The position numbers and the translations under genes were made by a program. A stretch of 64,000 nucleotides of DNA, taken from Myxococcales bacterium (lineage in GTDB: Bacteria; Myxococcota_A; UBA796; GCA-2862545). Under the pieces are notes generated by a model that was not told the origin of the DNA, made no database searches, and saw only the letters and a program-made list of their open reading frames with translations. The DNA lies in NCBI GenBank assembly GCA_019634415.1, contig JAHQVJ010000252.1:1-64000 (forward strand), written 5' to 3'. Each line of letters begins with the position of its first letter. Within the stretch, counting starts at the first letter, position 1. Positions 49,527 to 57,769 of this stretch are shown piece after piece.

Positions 49527-50821
49527 GAGATGCACACCCCCGGACCGAAGGGGGTGCGCAGCAGGAGGTACCCCGACATCGGGTCGAGCAGTGGCCCGCG
49601 CAGGTCGAGGTAGTCCAGCTCCTCGTGGGCCGCGAGCCACGCGTGTGCATGCTGGCTCACGGGCTCGGGCCACCACAGGTCGGTGTCGGGCCCCAGATCG
49701 GGCCGCGTGATCTCGAGGGTCTGACCGGCGCGTCCGGTCATCGACCACAAGCGCCACAGACCGTCTGCACCCTCGGCTTGGAACGACCACACGGCCACGT
49801 CGGCCTCGCCTGCCTGTGCGCACCGAGCGGGCCGGTCGAGGTGGCTCGTCGCCGTACGGCCGTCGTCCGACAACGCCACCGCTCCTGCGGTGGGGAGCAC
49901 CAGCTCGCTCAGATCGAGCTCGATGTCGATCTGAGCGCCTGCGGTGGGCAGATCGAGGGGGAAGGTGCTCGTCGCACCGATATCTCCGCCGTACAGCTCG
50001 AGGACCCCCAAGACCTGGTCGGCGATGGGGCTGACGAGATCGTGCCGGGCCAGGACCGATCCCGTAGGGGAGATGGGGTGTGCTCCGCCCTCGGTCTGAA
50101 GGATCGAGCTGCCGCCCATGGCGAACACGCTGAGAACGAGGTGCCCCGCGCCTGGCGCGTTGTGGGCGTGGAGCTGCACGGTGCCGAGCTCCGTCTGCCA
50201 CTCCGCGGGAGAGAGGTCCACTCGGAACGGCTCGGCATCCGGCAGACCGGCTCGTGAGGCGTAGGCGATGGGGCGGTCCTGCTCGTCTCGCACGATGGCG
50301 GCCACCGTGCCGCCGTCGTCGAGGCATCGCTGCCAGACATCGAGCCGAACCGTGTCGGCCACCGTGCCCGACGACTGATCACAGCCCGCGAAGACGTCGA
50401 CCCGGGCTGCGTTCGGGATGGCGGACGCATCGTAGGTCACCTCGACGCTCGTGTGGCCATCGAGGTGTAGATCGCTGCCGATCGTCAGCACCTCGCCGGG
50501 CTGGACGTCGCGCACCGTTGCGAGGGCGCTGCTGCCGCCCGTCCGCACGGCCACGGTGATCATGCCGCCAGCGGGGACGTCGGGCAGGAGGGCGTAGCCG
50601 GCGAGATCGACGGGGACCTGGTCGAGGTAGGTACCGTCGACGTCGTGGGCATAGGCCACCGAGTCATCGCCAGCGAAGACGCCGCGTACGCGGATCTCCA
50701 CGGGGCCGGACTCGGTGAGGGGCTCGGCAGTGTCGACGGGTGCGGACGGCACTGTGGAAGACGGTGGGTCGGTGCATCCCGACAGGACGATCCAGGCGGC
50801 GATGGGGGCGAGGCGAGTCAT
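49511..50821 (-). CDS. Lipoprotein, tandem paralogue 1
   Basis: The 436-residue protein has a signal with lipobox VLSGC, then a Thr/Pro linker. The beta-rich body shares several landmarks with the next two genes: VAYAHDVDGTYLDQVPVDLA, ALATVRDVQPGEVLTIGSDL, VEVTYDASAIPNAARVDVFA, a WQTELGTVQLHA block, ITRPDLGPDTDLWWPEPVSQ and LDYLDLRGPLLDP. Of two adjacent ATGs the second is preferred because the paralogues start MTR and it lies five bases from GGAG. Function unknown; the first part resembles carboxypeptidase-regulatory-like sandwiches. It overlaps the hydrolase gene by 16 bp. Confidence 0.75.
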   Translation of the reverse strand: MTRLAPIAAWIVLSGCTDPPSSTVPSAPVDTAEPLTESGPVEIRVRGVFAGDDSVAYAHDVDGTYLDQVPVDLAGYALLPDVPAGGMITVAVRTGGSSALATVRDVQPGEVLTIGSDLHLDGHTSVEVTYDASAIPNAARVDVFAGCDQSSGTVADTVRLDVWQRCLDDGGTVAAIVRDEQDRPIAYASRAGLPDAEPFRVDLSPAEWQTELGTVQLHAHNAPGAGHLVLSVFAMGGSSILQTEGGAHPISPTGSVLARHDLVSPIADQVLGVLELYGGDIGATSTFPLDLPTAGAQIDIELDLSELVLPTAGAVALSDDGRTATSHLDRPARCAQAGEADVAVWSFQAEGADGLWRLWSMTGRAGQTLEITRPDLGPDTDLWWPEPVSQHAHAWLAAHEELDYLDLRGPLLDPMSGYLLLRTPFGPGVCISYSEV

Positions 50822-50845
50822 CATGGCTCCAGAGATTTCGGAAGG

Positions 50846-52123
50846 TCAGTCGGCGGCAATCGAGACGCACTCGGGGGCCAGCGTGGACACGTCGAACACG
50901 AGGGCTTCGAGCCCGCCGGGCGAGAGCACCGGCGTGCGAAGCTGGTCGAAGTCGAGGGTTGCGTGGGCGAGCACGGACACGTGCGCGGCCTCGTCGGTGC
51001 GCCCGGCCGGCCACCATCGCTGCATGTCGGGTCCCAGATCGGGCAGGCGGGCGTCGAGCTGCGCCCCTGCATGGGAGGAACGCCAGGTGAGGCTGGTTCC
51101 ATCAGGGCTGTCTGCGAACCAGCTCCACAGCGTGAGATCTGCGTCTCCGGCAGGGTCACAGCGCATCGGCCTGGTCGCCGTCGCGCTGGCGCCGAGTCCA
51201 TCGTCGTCCAAGATGGGGGTGTCCACGAAGGGCAGCAGGGTGTCCGACAGGGCGATCTCGAGCTGTGGCTGTGTCGTGGACAAGGGCAAGACGCTGAGGC
51301 TCTGAGCGTCGTTGGCGAACAGCTGGGCGTAGGCCAGGTGGGGGACATCGCGCACCACGGTGGCTTCGTGCAGGAACGTGCCTCCGGGATCGACGAGGGC
51401 GCCTGCTTCGTCGAGGAACGCGGCGGTGCGACCCTCGAGGGCGATCACCCCGATGTCCACGCCACCCCTCGCTTCAGCGTCGGTCGCGAGGACTCGCACG
51501 GTGTCGAGGTCGAGCTGCCAGTCGTCGGGCTTCAGATCGACCGCCACCTCGGAGTCCGTGGCCACGTCGTGCAGCGCTGCGTAGGCGATGGGTCTGTAGG
51601 CGGCGTCGTGGGCCACCACGGCAACGGTGTTGTACGCGTCCGCGCACTGTAGCGGGACCACGAGGGTGACCGGTCCGTCGAGGGGTCCCCACCGCTGCTC
51701 GCATCCCAGGTACAGCATGACGTAGTCCGCACCCGGCACCACGGAGGCGTCGTACCGCACCTCCACCTCGAAGGAGGACTCGTCGAGGTGGGTTCCCAAC
51801 ACGAGCTGCTGTCCCGCAGCGACGTGGCGAACGGTGGCCAGCTCCGTGCCGTACTCGGTGGCCAGGGCCACGGTGATCATGGCCTCGGGGGGCACGTCGT
51901 GCACCTCGGCATGTCCGGCGGCGTCCAGGGGTACCTGCGACAGGTAGGCGCCATCGGGCGCGTGCAGGTAGGCCACACCGTCGAATCCCAGCTCGAAGCC
52001 ACGAACGCGGATGTCCACGGGGGGGGCCTCGGTGGCGGTGGTGTCTCGGGACGTGGGCGTGGTCGAGGTGGTGGCGGGCTCACAGGCGGTCAGCAGACCG
52101 ACCAGGGTCAGGTAGCGGGTCAT
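50846..52123 (-). CDS. Lipoprotein, tandem paralogue 2
   Basis: The 425-residue protein starts MTRYLTLVGLLTACEPA with a lipobox LLTAC. It carries the shared family features: VAYLHAPDGAYLSQVPLDAA, ELATVRHVAAGQQLVLGTHL, VEVRYDASVVPGADYVMLYL, DDWQLDLDTVRVLATDA, LPDLGPDMQRWWPAGRTDEA and LDFDQLRTPVLSP. It has been reshaped in the middle relative to its neighbours. Predicted to be membrane-anchored and exported. It lies 24 bp before paralogue 1's start and 45 bp after paralogue 3's stop on the same strand, so the three are one transcript. Function unknown. Confidence 0.75.
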   Translation of the reverse strand: MTRYLTLVGLLTACEPATTSTTPTSRDTTATEAPPVDIRVRGFELGFDGVAYLHAPDGAYLSQVPLDAAGHAEVHDVPPEAMITVALATEYGTELATVRHVAAGQQLVLGTHLDESSFEVEVRYDASVVPGADYVMLYLGCEQRWGPLDGPVTLVVPLQCADAYNTVAVVAHDAAYRPIAYAALHDVATDSEVAVDLKPDDWQLDLDTVRVLATDAEARGGVDIGVIALEGRTAAFLDEAGALVDPGGTFLHEATVVRDVPHLAYAQLFANDAQSLSVLPLSTTQPQLEIALSDTLLPFVDTPILDDDGLGASATATRPMRCDPAGDADLTLWSWFADSPDGTSLTWRSSHAGAQLDARLPDLGPDMQRWWPAGRTDEAAHVSVLAHATLDFDQLRTPVLSPGGLEALVFDVSTLAPECVSIAAD

Positions 52124-52168
52124 CTTGGTGGTGCCTCGTGAAAGGGGAAGAGTGCGAGGGGTCGTGGA

Positions 52169-53473
52169 TCAGTTCGCCGAGGAGAAGGACACGCACAGCG
52201 CTGGTCCGAGGGGCCGATAGAGCCACGACTGGGCGCTTCGGCGGTCCAGCAGGGGACCTCGCAGCTGCTCGAAGTCCAGGGTCTCGTGGGCCACGAGCAT
52301 GACGTCCACGCCCTGGTCGTCCCCGTCCGTGGGCCACCACAGATCGGCGTCTGGGCCGAGATCGGGCAGCACCACCTCGGTGTGTTCGCCGGGCCGCTGG
52401 GCGACGTCCCAGCTGTGGAAGGTGCCGCTGTGTCGCCGCCCCCAGCGCCACAGCTCGAGGTCCGCAGCGCCGGCCGCGCAGCGAGGCTCGCCGTGGACCG
52501 TGGCCGAGGCCTCGTCGAGCGTCACCTGTGCGGGATCGATGGCGGGCAGGAGCAGCGCACCGATGTCGACCTGTGCCGTGACCTCGTCGCCTGGCTCCGG
52601 CAGCACGTCGATGGGGAACGTGCTCAGCCGTAGGTCGTGCGACCCGCCCCAGAACTCCAGGAAGCCCAGGAGCTGGTCAGCAGCGGGCACGATGGGGGTG
52701 GAGGTCAGCAGCGCGCCCCCCGGCGTCATGTGGGCATGTTGATCGACCTGCTGGAGCAGACCTGGTCCCCTCATGGGGAGGACGGCGAGTCCCACCTCGG
52801 CTTCCTTGGGAGCGGAGGTGGCCTGCAGGCGCAGGGTGCCGAAGTCCGTCTGCCAGTCGTCCGCGTCGAACGTGACGCTCGTGGCATCGAACTCCGCCTC
52901 GAGGGTGCGCACGGCGTAGGCGAGGGGCACGTCGTCTTCGTCCGTCGCCACGGCTGCCACCAGGGTGCGCTCCGAGCGGCACTCGCGCTCGATCTCGAAG
53001 GTGGAGGTGTCGATGGCGGAGCCACGGTCGCCGCCGCAGCCCGCGTTCACCTGCACACCAGCGGCGCCGGGGATGGACGTGGCGTCGTAGGACACCTCCA
53101 GCAGCCAGGGGGGGGCGTCGTAGGCGATGCCCAGGACCAGCTCCTGTCCTGGATGCACGTCGCGCACCGTCGCCAGCTGTGTGGCCTCCACCAGGGGCTT
53201 CGCCACCGTCACCATGCCGCCCGGCGGCACGTCCCGCAGCTCGGCGTAGCCGGCTGCATCGATGGCCACCTGGTGGAGGTACGACCCATCCACGTCGTGC
53301 ACGTAGGCCACGCCCTGCCCTTGTAGGAAGCCTTGCAGTCGCAGCTGCACGGGGCCTGCCTGGGGTGGCGTCGGCTGTGAGGTGGAGATGCCGGTGTCGC
53401 CCGTGTGGGGCGCGGTGGGGGACGCCACGCAGGCGGCGAGACAGGTGACGAGTGGCGGCAGCAGGCGGGTCAT
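52169..53473 (-). CDS. Lipoprotein, tandem paralogue 3
   Basis: The 434-residue protein starts MTRLLPPLVTCLAACVASP with lipobox CLAAC and a Thr/Pro linker. It shows the family landmarks: VAYVHDVDGSYLHQVAIDAA, QLATVRDVHPGQELVLGIAY, LEVSYDATSIPGAAGVQVNA, DDWQTDFGTLRLQATSAPKE, LPDLGPDADLWWPTDGDDQG and LDFEQLRGPLLDR. It is the first gene of the three-paralogue transcript, with upstream sequence carrying a dyad at 53571-53590. The three proteins may be variants of one surface protein or a set with different ligands. No known family was recognised. Confidence 0.75.
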   Translation of the reverse strand: MTRLLPPLVTCLAACVASPTAPHTGDTGISTSQPTPPQAGPVQLRLQGFLQGQGVAYVHDVDGSYLHQVAIDAAGYAELRDVPPGGMVTVAKPLVEATQLATVRDVHPGQELVLGIAYDAPPWLLEVSYDATSIPGAAGVQVNAGCGGDRGSAIDTSTFEIERECRSERTLVAAVATDEDDVPLAYAVRTLEAEFDATSVTFDADDWQTDFGTLRLQATSAPKEAEVGLAVLPMRGPGLLQQVDQHAHMTPGGALLTSTPIVPAADQLLGFLEFWGGSHDLRLSTFPIDVLPEPGDEVTAQVDIGALLLPAIDPAQVTLDEASATVHGEPRCAAGAADLELWRWGRRHSGTFHSWDVAQRPGEHTEVVLPDLGPDADLWWPTDGDDQGVDVMLVAHETLDFEQLRGPLLDRRSAQSWLYRPLGPALCVSFSSAN

Positions 53474-53570
53474 GATGTCCTCGGGAGCACTCCCTGGACA
53501 TGCGACGCCATCGTGTGAACGAGCGTGGGAACCAGCGTCGAAACCGACGCGACCTCAGGGTGGGAGGCCT

Positions 53571-53590
53571 GCAGCCTACGGGTAGGCTGC
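53571..53590. promoter_or_regulatory. Perfect 20-bp dyad between divergent genes
   Basis: GCAGCCTACGGGTAGGCTGC is an uninterrupted palindrome with 9-bp arms around GG. It is 98 bp before the paralogous lipoproteins and 62 bp before the GH25 gene, which are transcribed apart. It may be an operator for either, or a hairpin with a CGGG loop. No regulator is adjacent. Confidence 0.4.
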
Positions 53591-53651
53591 CTGCACGAGC
53601 ATTGCACGCTCCGCCCCCAGGTGCTGCATCTGGGGCCCATACGACGGCGGC

Positions 53652-54383
53652 ATGTGGCGAATCCTGGTGACCGTGTTGTCGGTGGTTCTGGTCGCGCTGG
53701 TGGGCGCGGCGTGGATGGTGAACAACGGCTGGATCCGGCTGCAGGACCCATCCCTGCAGCGCTACCCGGTGCAGGGGCTCGACGTGTCGCACCATCAAGG
53801 GCCCATCGACTGGCCCGCGGTGGCGGCGGACGGTCGATTCCGCTTCGTGTGGATCAAGGCCACGGAGGGCGGCGACTGGACGGACAGCCGGTTCCACGAG
53901 AACTGGAGGGGCGCGTCGGATGCCGGCTTCGTGGTGGGCGCGTACCACTTCTTCACCCTGTGTACGCCGGGTCGAGACCAAGCGGCTCACCTGCTGTCCG
54001 TGCTGCCCCAGGCGCCCGCGCGAACGCTTCCCGTGGCGGTGGATCTGGAGCTCGGAGGGAACTGCTCGCAGCCCCCTGCCGATGCGGTGGTGCTCACGCA
54101 GATCGAGGCCTTCCTCGACGAGGTGGGACGTGCCACCGGACGGCCCGTGGCCATCTACACCACCCACGACTTCCATCGTCGCTACCTGCAGGATCGCTAT
54201 CCGACGAGGCATTCGCTGTGGCTGCGGGACGTGTTCTTCGAGCCTAGCGGGCTGGACGGGCAGCCCTGGACGGTCTGGCAGTACCTGTCGCGCGGCCGCA
54301 TCGCTGGGATCGAGACCTTCGTCGACCAGAACGCGTTCGCCGGAGACGAGGCCGCCTTCGAGCGCTTCGTAGACGGTGGCTGA
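53652..54383 (+). CDS. GH25 family lysozyme
   Basis: The 243-residue protein has a membrane anchor or signal (ILVTVLSVVLVALVGAAWMV). A GH25 muramidase domain follows: YPVQGLDVSHHQGPIDWPAV with the first catalytic Asp, FRFVWIKATEGGDWTDSRFH, FVVGAYHFFTLCTPGRDQAA, LPVAVDLELGGN with the second acidic pair (DLE), GRPVAIYTTHDFH and SLWLRDVFF, then WTVWQYLSRGRIAGI. GH25 enzymes hydrolyse peptidoglycan. With the Asp and DLE present it should be active, possibly anchored by the N-terminal helix. The TGA stop is part of a palindromic element, and the convergent PHP gene ends on its other side. Confidence 0.92.
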   Translation: MWRILVTVLSVVLVALVGAAWMVNNGWIRLQDPSLQRYPVQGLDVSHHQGPIDWPAVAADGRFRFVWIKATEGGDWTDSRFHENWRGASDAGFVVGAYHFFTLCTPGRDQAAHLLSVLPQAPARTLPVAVDLELGGNCSQPPADAVVLTQIEAFLDEVGRATGRPVAIYTTHDFHRRYLQDRYPTRHSLWLRDVFFEPSGLDGQPWTVWQYLSRGRIAGIETFVDQNAFAGDEAAFERFVDGG

Positions 54384-54478
54384 TCCAGCTGCGAGCTTCG
54401 CTCGCAGCTGATCAGACTCGTGCCAGCTTCGCTGCCCCTGAACTGCTTTGCTGCGAGCTCCGCTCGCAGCTGATCAGT
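54381..54478 (+). repeat. Palindromic intergenic element, copy B
   Basis: The longest copy, filling the whole space between two convergent genes. It contains two hairpins of the GCTGCGAGC-3 nt-GCTCGCAGC type (54389-54409 and 54450-54470) around a core TGATCAGACTCGTGCCAGCT that is shared with copies A and C. Stop codons of both genes are built from its TGA/TCA ends: the GH25 stop at 54381-54383, and the PHP-gene stop at 54474-54476 on the minus strand. Confidence 0.78.
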
Positions 54479-57011
54479 CCTCGCCGATCTGCAGCGGCGC
54501 CAGGGGCGGCGACCAGCCGTCCCCCTCCACGTCGACGCGGTAGGGACCGGCCATGGCCCAGGGCGTGCGGCTGGTGAGTGGCGCCATGGGCTGGTCTCCC
54601 TCGGCCACCACCACGTACAGCGCGTCGGCCTCGGGCTTCAGGGTGAAGGTGGCGGAGGTGCCCTCGATGCGCTCCACCTCGACGCCATCTTGCAGCAGGA
54701 TCAGCCGGTCCACCTGCGCCCAGCTCGCGCTGCGCGCCGTCACCGACAGCGTGGCAGAGCCCGTGTGGGTGGTGCCGGGGGGCAGGCCGACGTCGAGGAA
54801 GGCACCGAGGGTGGGCAGGGTGAGGCCCTCCTTGATCACCTGCGAGACGCGAGCGTCGGTGAGCTCCGTCGGATCGTCGGTGTCGGCCAGGATGAAGGTG
54901 GCGGACACTCCGGGGATGCCGCCGAAGTGGGAGTGGCTGTCGCTCACGCCCACCGGGGTGAGCGTGCGTCCGCGCAGCACCACGTCGTGCCAGAAGGGGA
55001 AGAAGTCGTCGTGCTCCCCGGCGTTGAGCACCTCCACGGCCTCGAGCCTGTCGGTCCAGTGGCTGGGACGAGCGATCTGACCCGCGGACCACCGGCCGTG
55101 GTTCGCCACGCCGTTGTGGTTGGGGTGGTTGGACTGGAGCACGAAGTCCGGGCCGTGGCGCGCTCGCAGTGCGTCCACGATCGCCTCGGTGTTCTCGGGG
55201 ATGTCGATCCACCACAGCCAGGCGCCGCCGTTGGGCGCGTCGGCCGGATCCACCGGGTAGATGTTGAAGTGGCCGCGCAGCGGCGGGCTCACCTCGTCCG
55301 AGACGACGCTGGTGAGGACGGAGGCGATGCCCAGCGGCTCGAGGAGCGGCCGGTAGTCCGTGAGATGATCGTGGTCCGTGCCGAAGTGCACCTGCAGCCC
55401 CACGGCGGCGGCCCCCACGAGGCGGTCCTCCATGGGCAGCTCCCCGTCGGGAGAGGGGGCGGAGTGCATGTGTGGATCGGCCAGCAGCCACCCGGCGTGG
55501 TCGAAGGCCTCGGGGAGCGCGATCTCCCGCGTGAGGTCGTCTCCCGCCTGCAGCGTGATGCGCTCGGTGAACAGCTCGTACCGCAGGCCGCGGTGGACGA
55601 GCAGGTCGTAGGTGCCGGGCTCTACGACCAACGACAGAGCGTCGTCGCGGGACCAGCCGGCGGCGGCCAACCCGTTCGGCCTGGGGCGAGCCACGCCCTC
55701 GGGCGCGGCGGGATCGGGGTCCACGAAGGAGAGCCGCGCGGTGAAGGGCAGCCCATCGTCGACGGTGAGCTGCAGCGTGGCAGGCACCTGCAAGGTGAGC
55801 GGATCGGCGACCGTGGCCACGCCGCGCCCAGCAGCCGAGGGCACGGCCATCGCACCTCCGCGCAGGGAGTCCAGGATGCGTTGCTCGACGGGATCTGCAG
55901 CGTAGGGAGAGGAGGCTCCCGCTCCTGCGGGGAGGTCGATGAACAAGCCGTTCCCGCGGCCCTCGGCGAGCACACGGTGTTCGGATCCGGCAGGCACCTG
56001 GGCGGAGAATGCCCCGTCGGCATCGGTCACCGCGATCGTGTAGGGGGCGTCGTCCACCAGCACCACCGCCCTCGCGCCCTGAACGGGTCCGTCGGCCGCG
56101 GTGATGGTGCCCGAAACGACCTCGGTCTGCACGCCGTGATCGGCGAGCACCGCATCCGACAGGGTGGCGAGATCGGGACCCACGCCGAAGGTCCGTCGCC
56201 AGGTGTGGGTGCCGTCGTCGAGGTCCACCGGGCCGGCGTAGGCGGTGATGAGGCTCACCAGGTCCGTGAGGATGTCGCCGCCGGTGGTCGTGAGCGCGCC
56301 TCCTTCGGGGGCACCGACCAGCAGCGCCATGTCGTCGTGGTTCGACACCACCCCGATCCAGGGGAAGTCGCTCGTGGTGCCGTTCAGCCCCGCGCCGGGC
56401 ACGAAGGGCAGGGTGACCTCGGGGGCGGCCAGCAGTGCGTCGCCGCCTGGCAGTCGTGGGTCCAGGGGGCGGCCGGCGATGGTCGTGGAGACCTCGAGCA
56501 GCCAGCTGCCGGGCATCAGCACGTAGTCGGTCACGAAGGTCATGCCGAGGTTCGGCAGCAGCCCTGGAGTCTCCAGCGCACCCTCCACGATCTTCAGCGG
56601 TCCTTCCTTGCCGGTCACCCGCACGATGGCGGGTCCACCGAGGCGGCCGTCCGAGATCACCTGCACACGGTCCGGCACGACCGTGCGACCGAAGCCCACC
56701 AGCACGCTCCACTCCTCGACGGCGTCCCGGCCGACCTGTCCGTCGGGCCGCACGATGTCGGCGTCGATCACGCCGCCGCCCTCCCGCAGGATGTAGTTGC
56801 CGTCGCGAACGCCCTGGATCACGAAGCGAACGCGGTCGTTGATCATCATGATGTCGCCTGGCTCGCCCTCGGCGGAGATGCCGCCGAACAGCACCGACGG
56901 ATCGGAGATCACAGCTGCGCGGGCTTGGGTGGCGCCGAGGGGTTCAGACAGATCCACGGACCCCTGGAGATCGGGCCCCGTACACGCAATGAAGAAGAGA
57001 GGTGTCCACAT
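54474..57011 (-). CDS. CehA/McbA-type PHP-domain lipoprotein
   Basis: The 845-residue protein has a short signal with lipobox FFIAC (Cys about 10). An N-terminal half follows with beta-sandwich features (PGDIMMINDRVRFVIQGVRD, VTDADGAFSAQVPAGSEHRV), the latter a carboxypeptidase-regulatory-like domain near residues 300-350. The C-terminal half is a PHP metallohydrolase of the CehA/McbA type: WLLADPHMHSAPSPDGELPM, LQVHFGTDHDHLTDY, DFVLQSNHPNHNGVANHGRW, AVEVLNAGEHDDFFPFWHDV and TPVGVSDSHSHFGGIPGV. These His/Asp residues should bind two or three metals and hydrolyse phosphate or carbamate esters. The signal is unusually short. The stop is supplied by the repeat element. Confidence 0.88.
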   Translation of the reverse strand: MWTPLFFIACTGPDLQGSVDLSEPLGATQARAAVISDPSVLFGGISAEGEPGDIMMINDRVRFVIQGVRDGNYILREGGGVIDADIVRPDGQVGRDAVEEWSVLVGFGRTVVPDRVQVISDGRLGGPAIVRVTGKEGPLKIVEGALETPGLLPNLGMTFVTDYVLMPGSWLLEVSTTIAGRPLDPRLPGGDALLAAPEVTLPFVPGAGLNGTTSDFPWIGVVSNHDDMALLVGAPEGGALTTTGGDILTDLVSLITAYAGPVDLDDGTHTWRRTFGVGPDLATLSDAVLADHGVQTEVVSGTITAADGPVQGARAVVLVDDAPYTIAVTDADGAFSAQVPAGSEHRVLAEGRGNGLFIDLPAGAGASSPYAADPVEQRILDSLRGGAMAVPSAAGRGVATVADPLTLQVPATLQLTVDDGLPFTARLSFVDPDPAAPEGVARPRPNGLAAAGWSRDDALSLVVEPGTYDLLVHRGLRYELFTERITLQAGDDLTREIALPEAFDHAGWLLADPHMHSAPSPDGELPMEDRLVGAAAVGLQVHFGTDHDHLTDYRPLLEPLGIASVLTSVVSDEVSPPLRGHFNIYPVDPADAPNGGAWLWWIDIPENTEAIVDALRARHGPDFVLQSNHPNHNGVANHGRWSAGQIARPSHWTDRLEAVEVLNAGEHDDFFPFWHDVVLRGRTLTPVGVSDSHSHFGGIPGVSATFILADTDDPTELTDARVSQVIKEGLTLPTLGAFLDVGLPPGTTHTGSATLSVTARSASWAQVDRLILLQDGVEVERIEGTSATFTLKPEADALYVVVAEGDQPMAPLTSRTPWAMAGPYRVDVEGDGWSPPLAPLQIGED

Positions 57012-57051
57012 ACGGACATGCTACAGCTGTTGCCGCAAGCTGGAGGTGCCT

Positions 57052-57768
57052 GTGTCGATCTGGATCCTGTGGGCGGGCTGCGGCGTGATGGGGGGCTCCG
57101 AGGTCCAAGGCGATCCTGCGGCGCGCGAGCCGGCGGCTGCGGGCTCGGAGGAGCACCATGCCCACGGTGAGGCCGATGACCATGCCACCGTTCACCACCG
57201 CTTCGACGATCCGGAGCACTGGTCGAAGGTGTTCGACGATCCGGCGCGGGATGCCTGGCAGAAGCCTGCCGAGCTGGTGGCGGCGTTGGAGATCTCGGCT
57301 GGGCAGACGGTGGCCGACATCGGTGCGGGCACGGGCTACTTCAACCCTCACCTCGCGGCGGCGGTGGGAGAGGGCGGTCGGGTGATCGCCCTGGATGTGG
57401 AGCCCTCCCTGGTGGCGCACATGACCGAGCGTGCTCGGCGAGAGGGCACGCCTCAGGTGGAGGCGCGCCTGACGCAGCCGGATCAGTCCGGGCTCGAGGA
57501 GGCCGAGGTCGACCACGTGCTGCTCGTGAACACGTACCACCACATCGGTCAGCGGATGGCCTACTTCCGCGAGCTGAAGTCGAAGCTGCGGGAGGGGGGG
57601 CAGCTGGTGGTCGTGGACTACGATCCGGAGGCGGATCCGGAGCACGGTCCGCCTCCCGAGCACCGACTGTCGCTGGCGAAGGTGACGGAGGAGCTGGAGG
57701 CGGCGGGCTTCACGTTCGTGGGCGAGCTGTCGCTGCTGCCCCACCAGTACGTGGGGCGCTTCCGCTAG
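57052..57768 (+). CDS. Lipoprotein-type class I SAM-dependent methyltransferase
   Basis: The 238-residue protein starts at a GTG with GGAGGT five bases upstream (MSIWILWAGCGVMGGSE). It has a lipobox LWAGC and a His/Glu/Ala linker. The body is a class I methyltransferase: TVADIGAGTGYFNPHLAAAV (SAM motif I), GGRVIALDVEPSLVAHMTER with an acidic ribose ligand, DHVLLVNTYHHIGQRMAYFR, LREGGQLVVVDYDPE and GFTFVGELSLLPHQYVGRFR. It resembles predicted exported methyltransferases of the COG4798 type. Since SAM is cytoplasmic, a periplasmic lipoprotein methyltransferase is biochemically puzzling. It starts 40 bp from the divergent PHP gene. Confidence 0.83.
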   Translation: MSIWILWAGCGVMGGSEVQGDPAAREPAAAGSEEHHAHGEADDHATVHHRFDDPEHWSKVFDDPARDAWQKPAELVAALEISAGQTVADIGAGTGYFNPHLAAAVGEGGRVIALDVEPSLVAHMTERARREGTPQVEARLTQPDQSGLEEAEVDHVLLVNTYHHIGQRMAYFRELKSKLREGGQLVVVDYDPEADPEHGPPPEHRLSLAKVTEELEAAGFTFVGELSLLPHQYVGRFR

Positions 57769-57769
57769 C

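Noticed and set aside
54690..57170. An 826-codon open frame on the plus strand opposite the PHP lipoprotein
   Set aside because: The translation is Arg/Gly/His-rich without domains. The minus-strand frame contains all PHP motifs and a lipoprotein signal.
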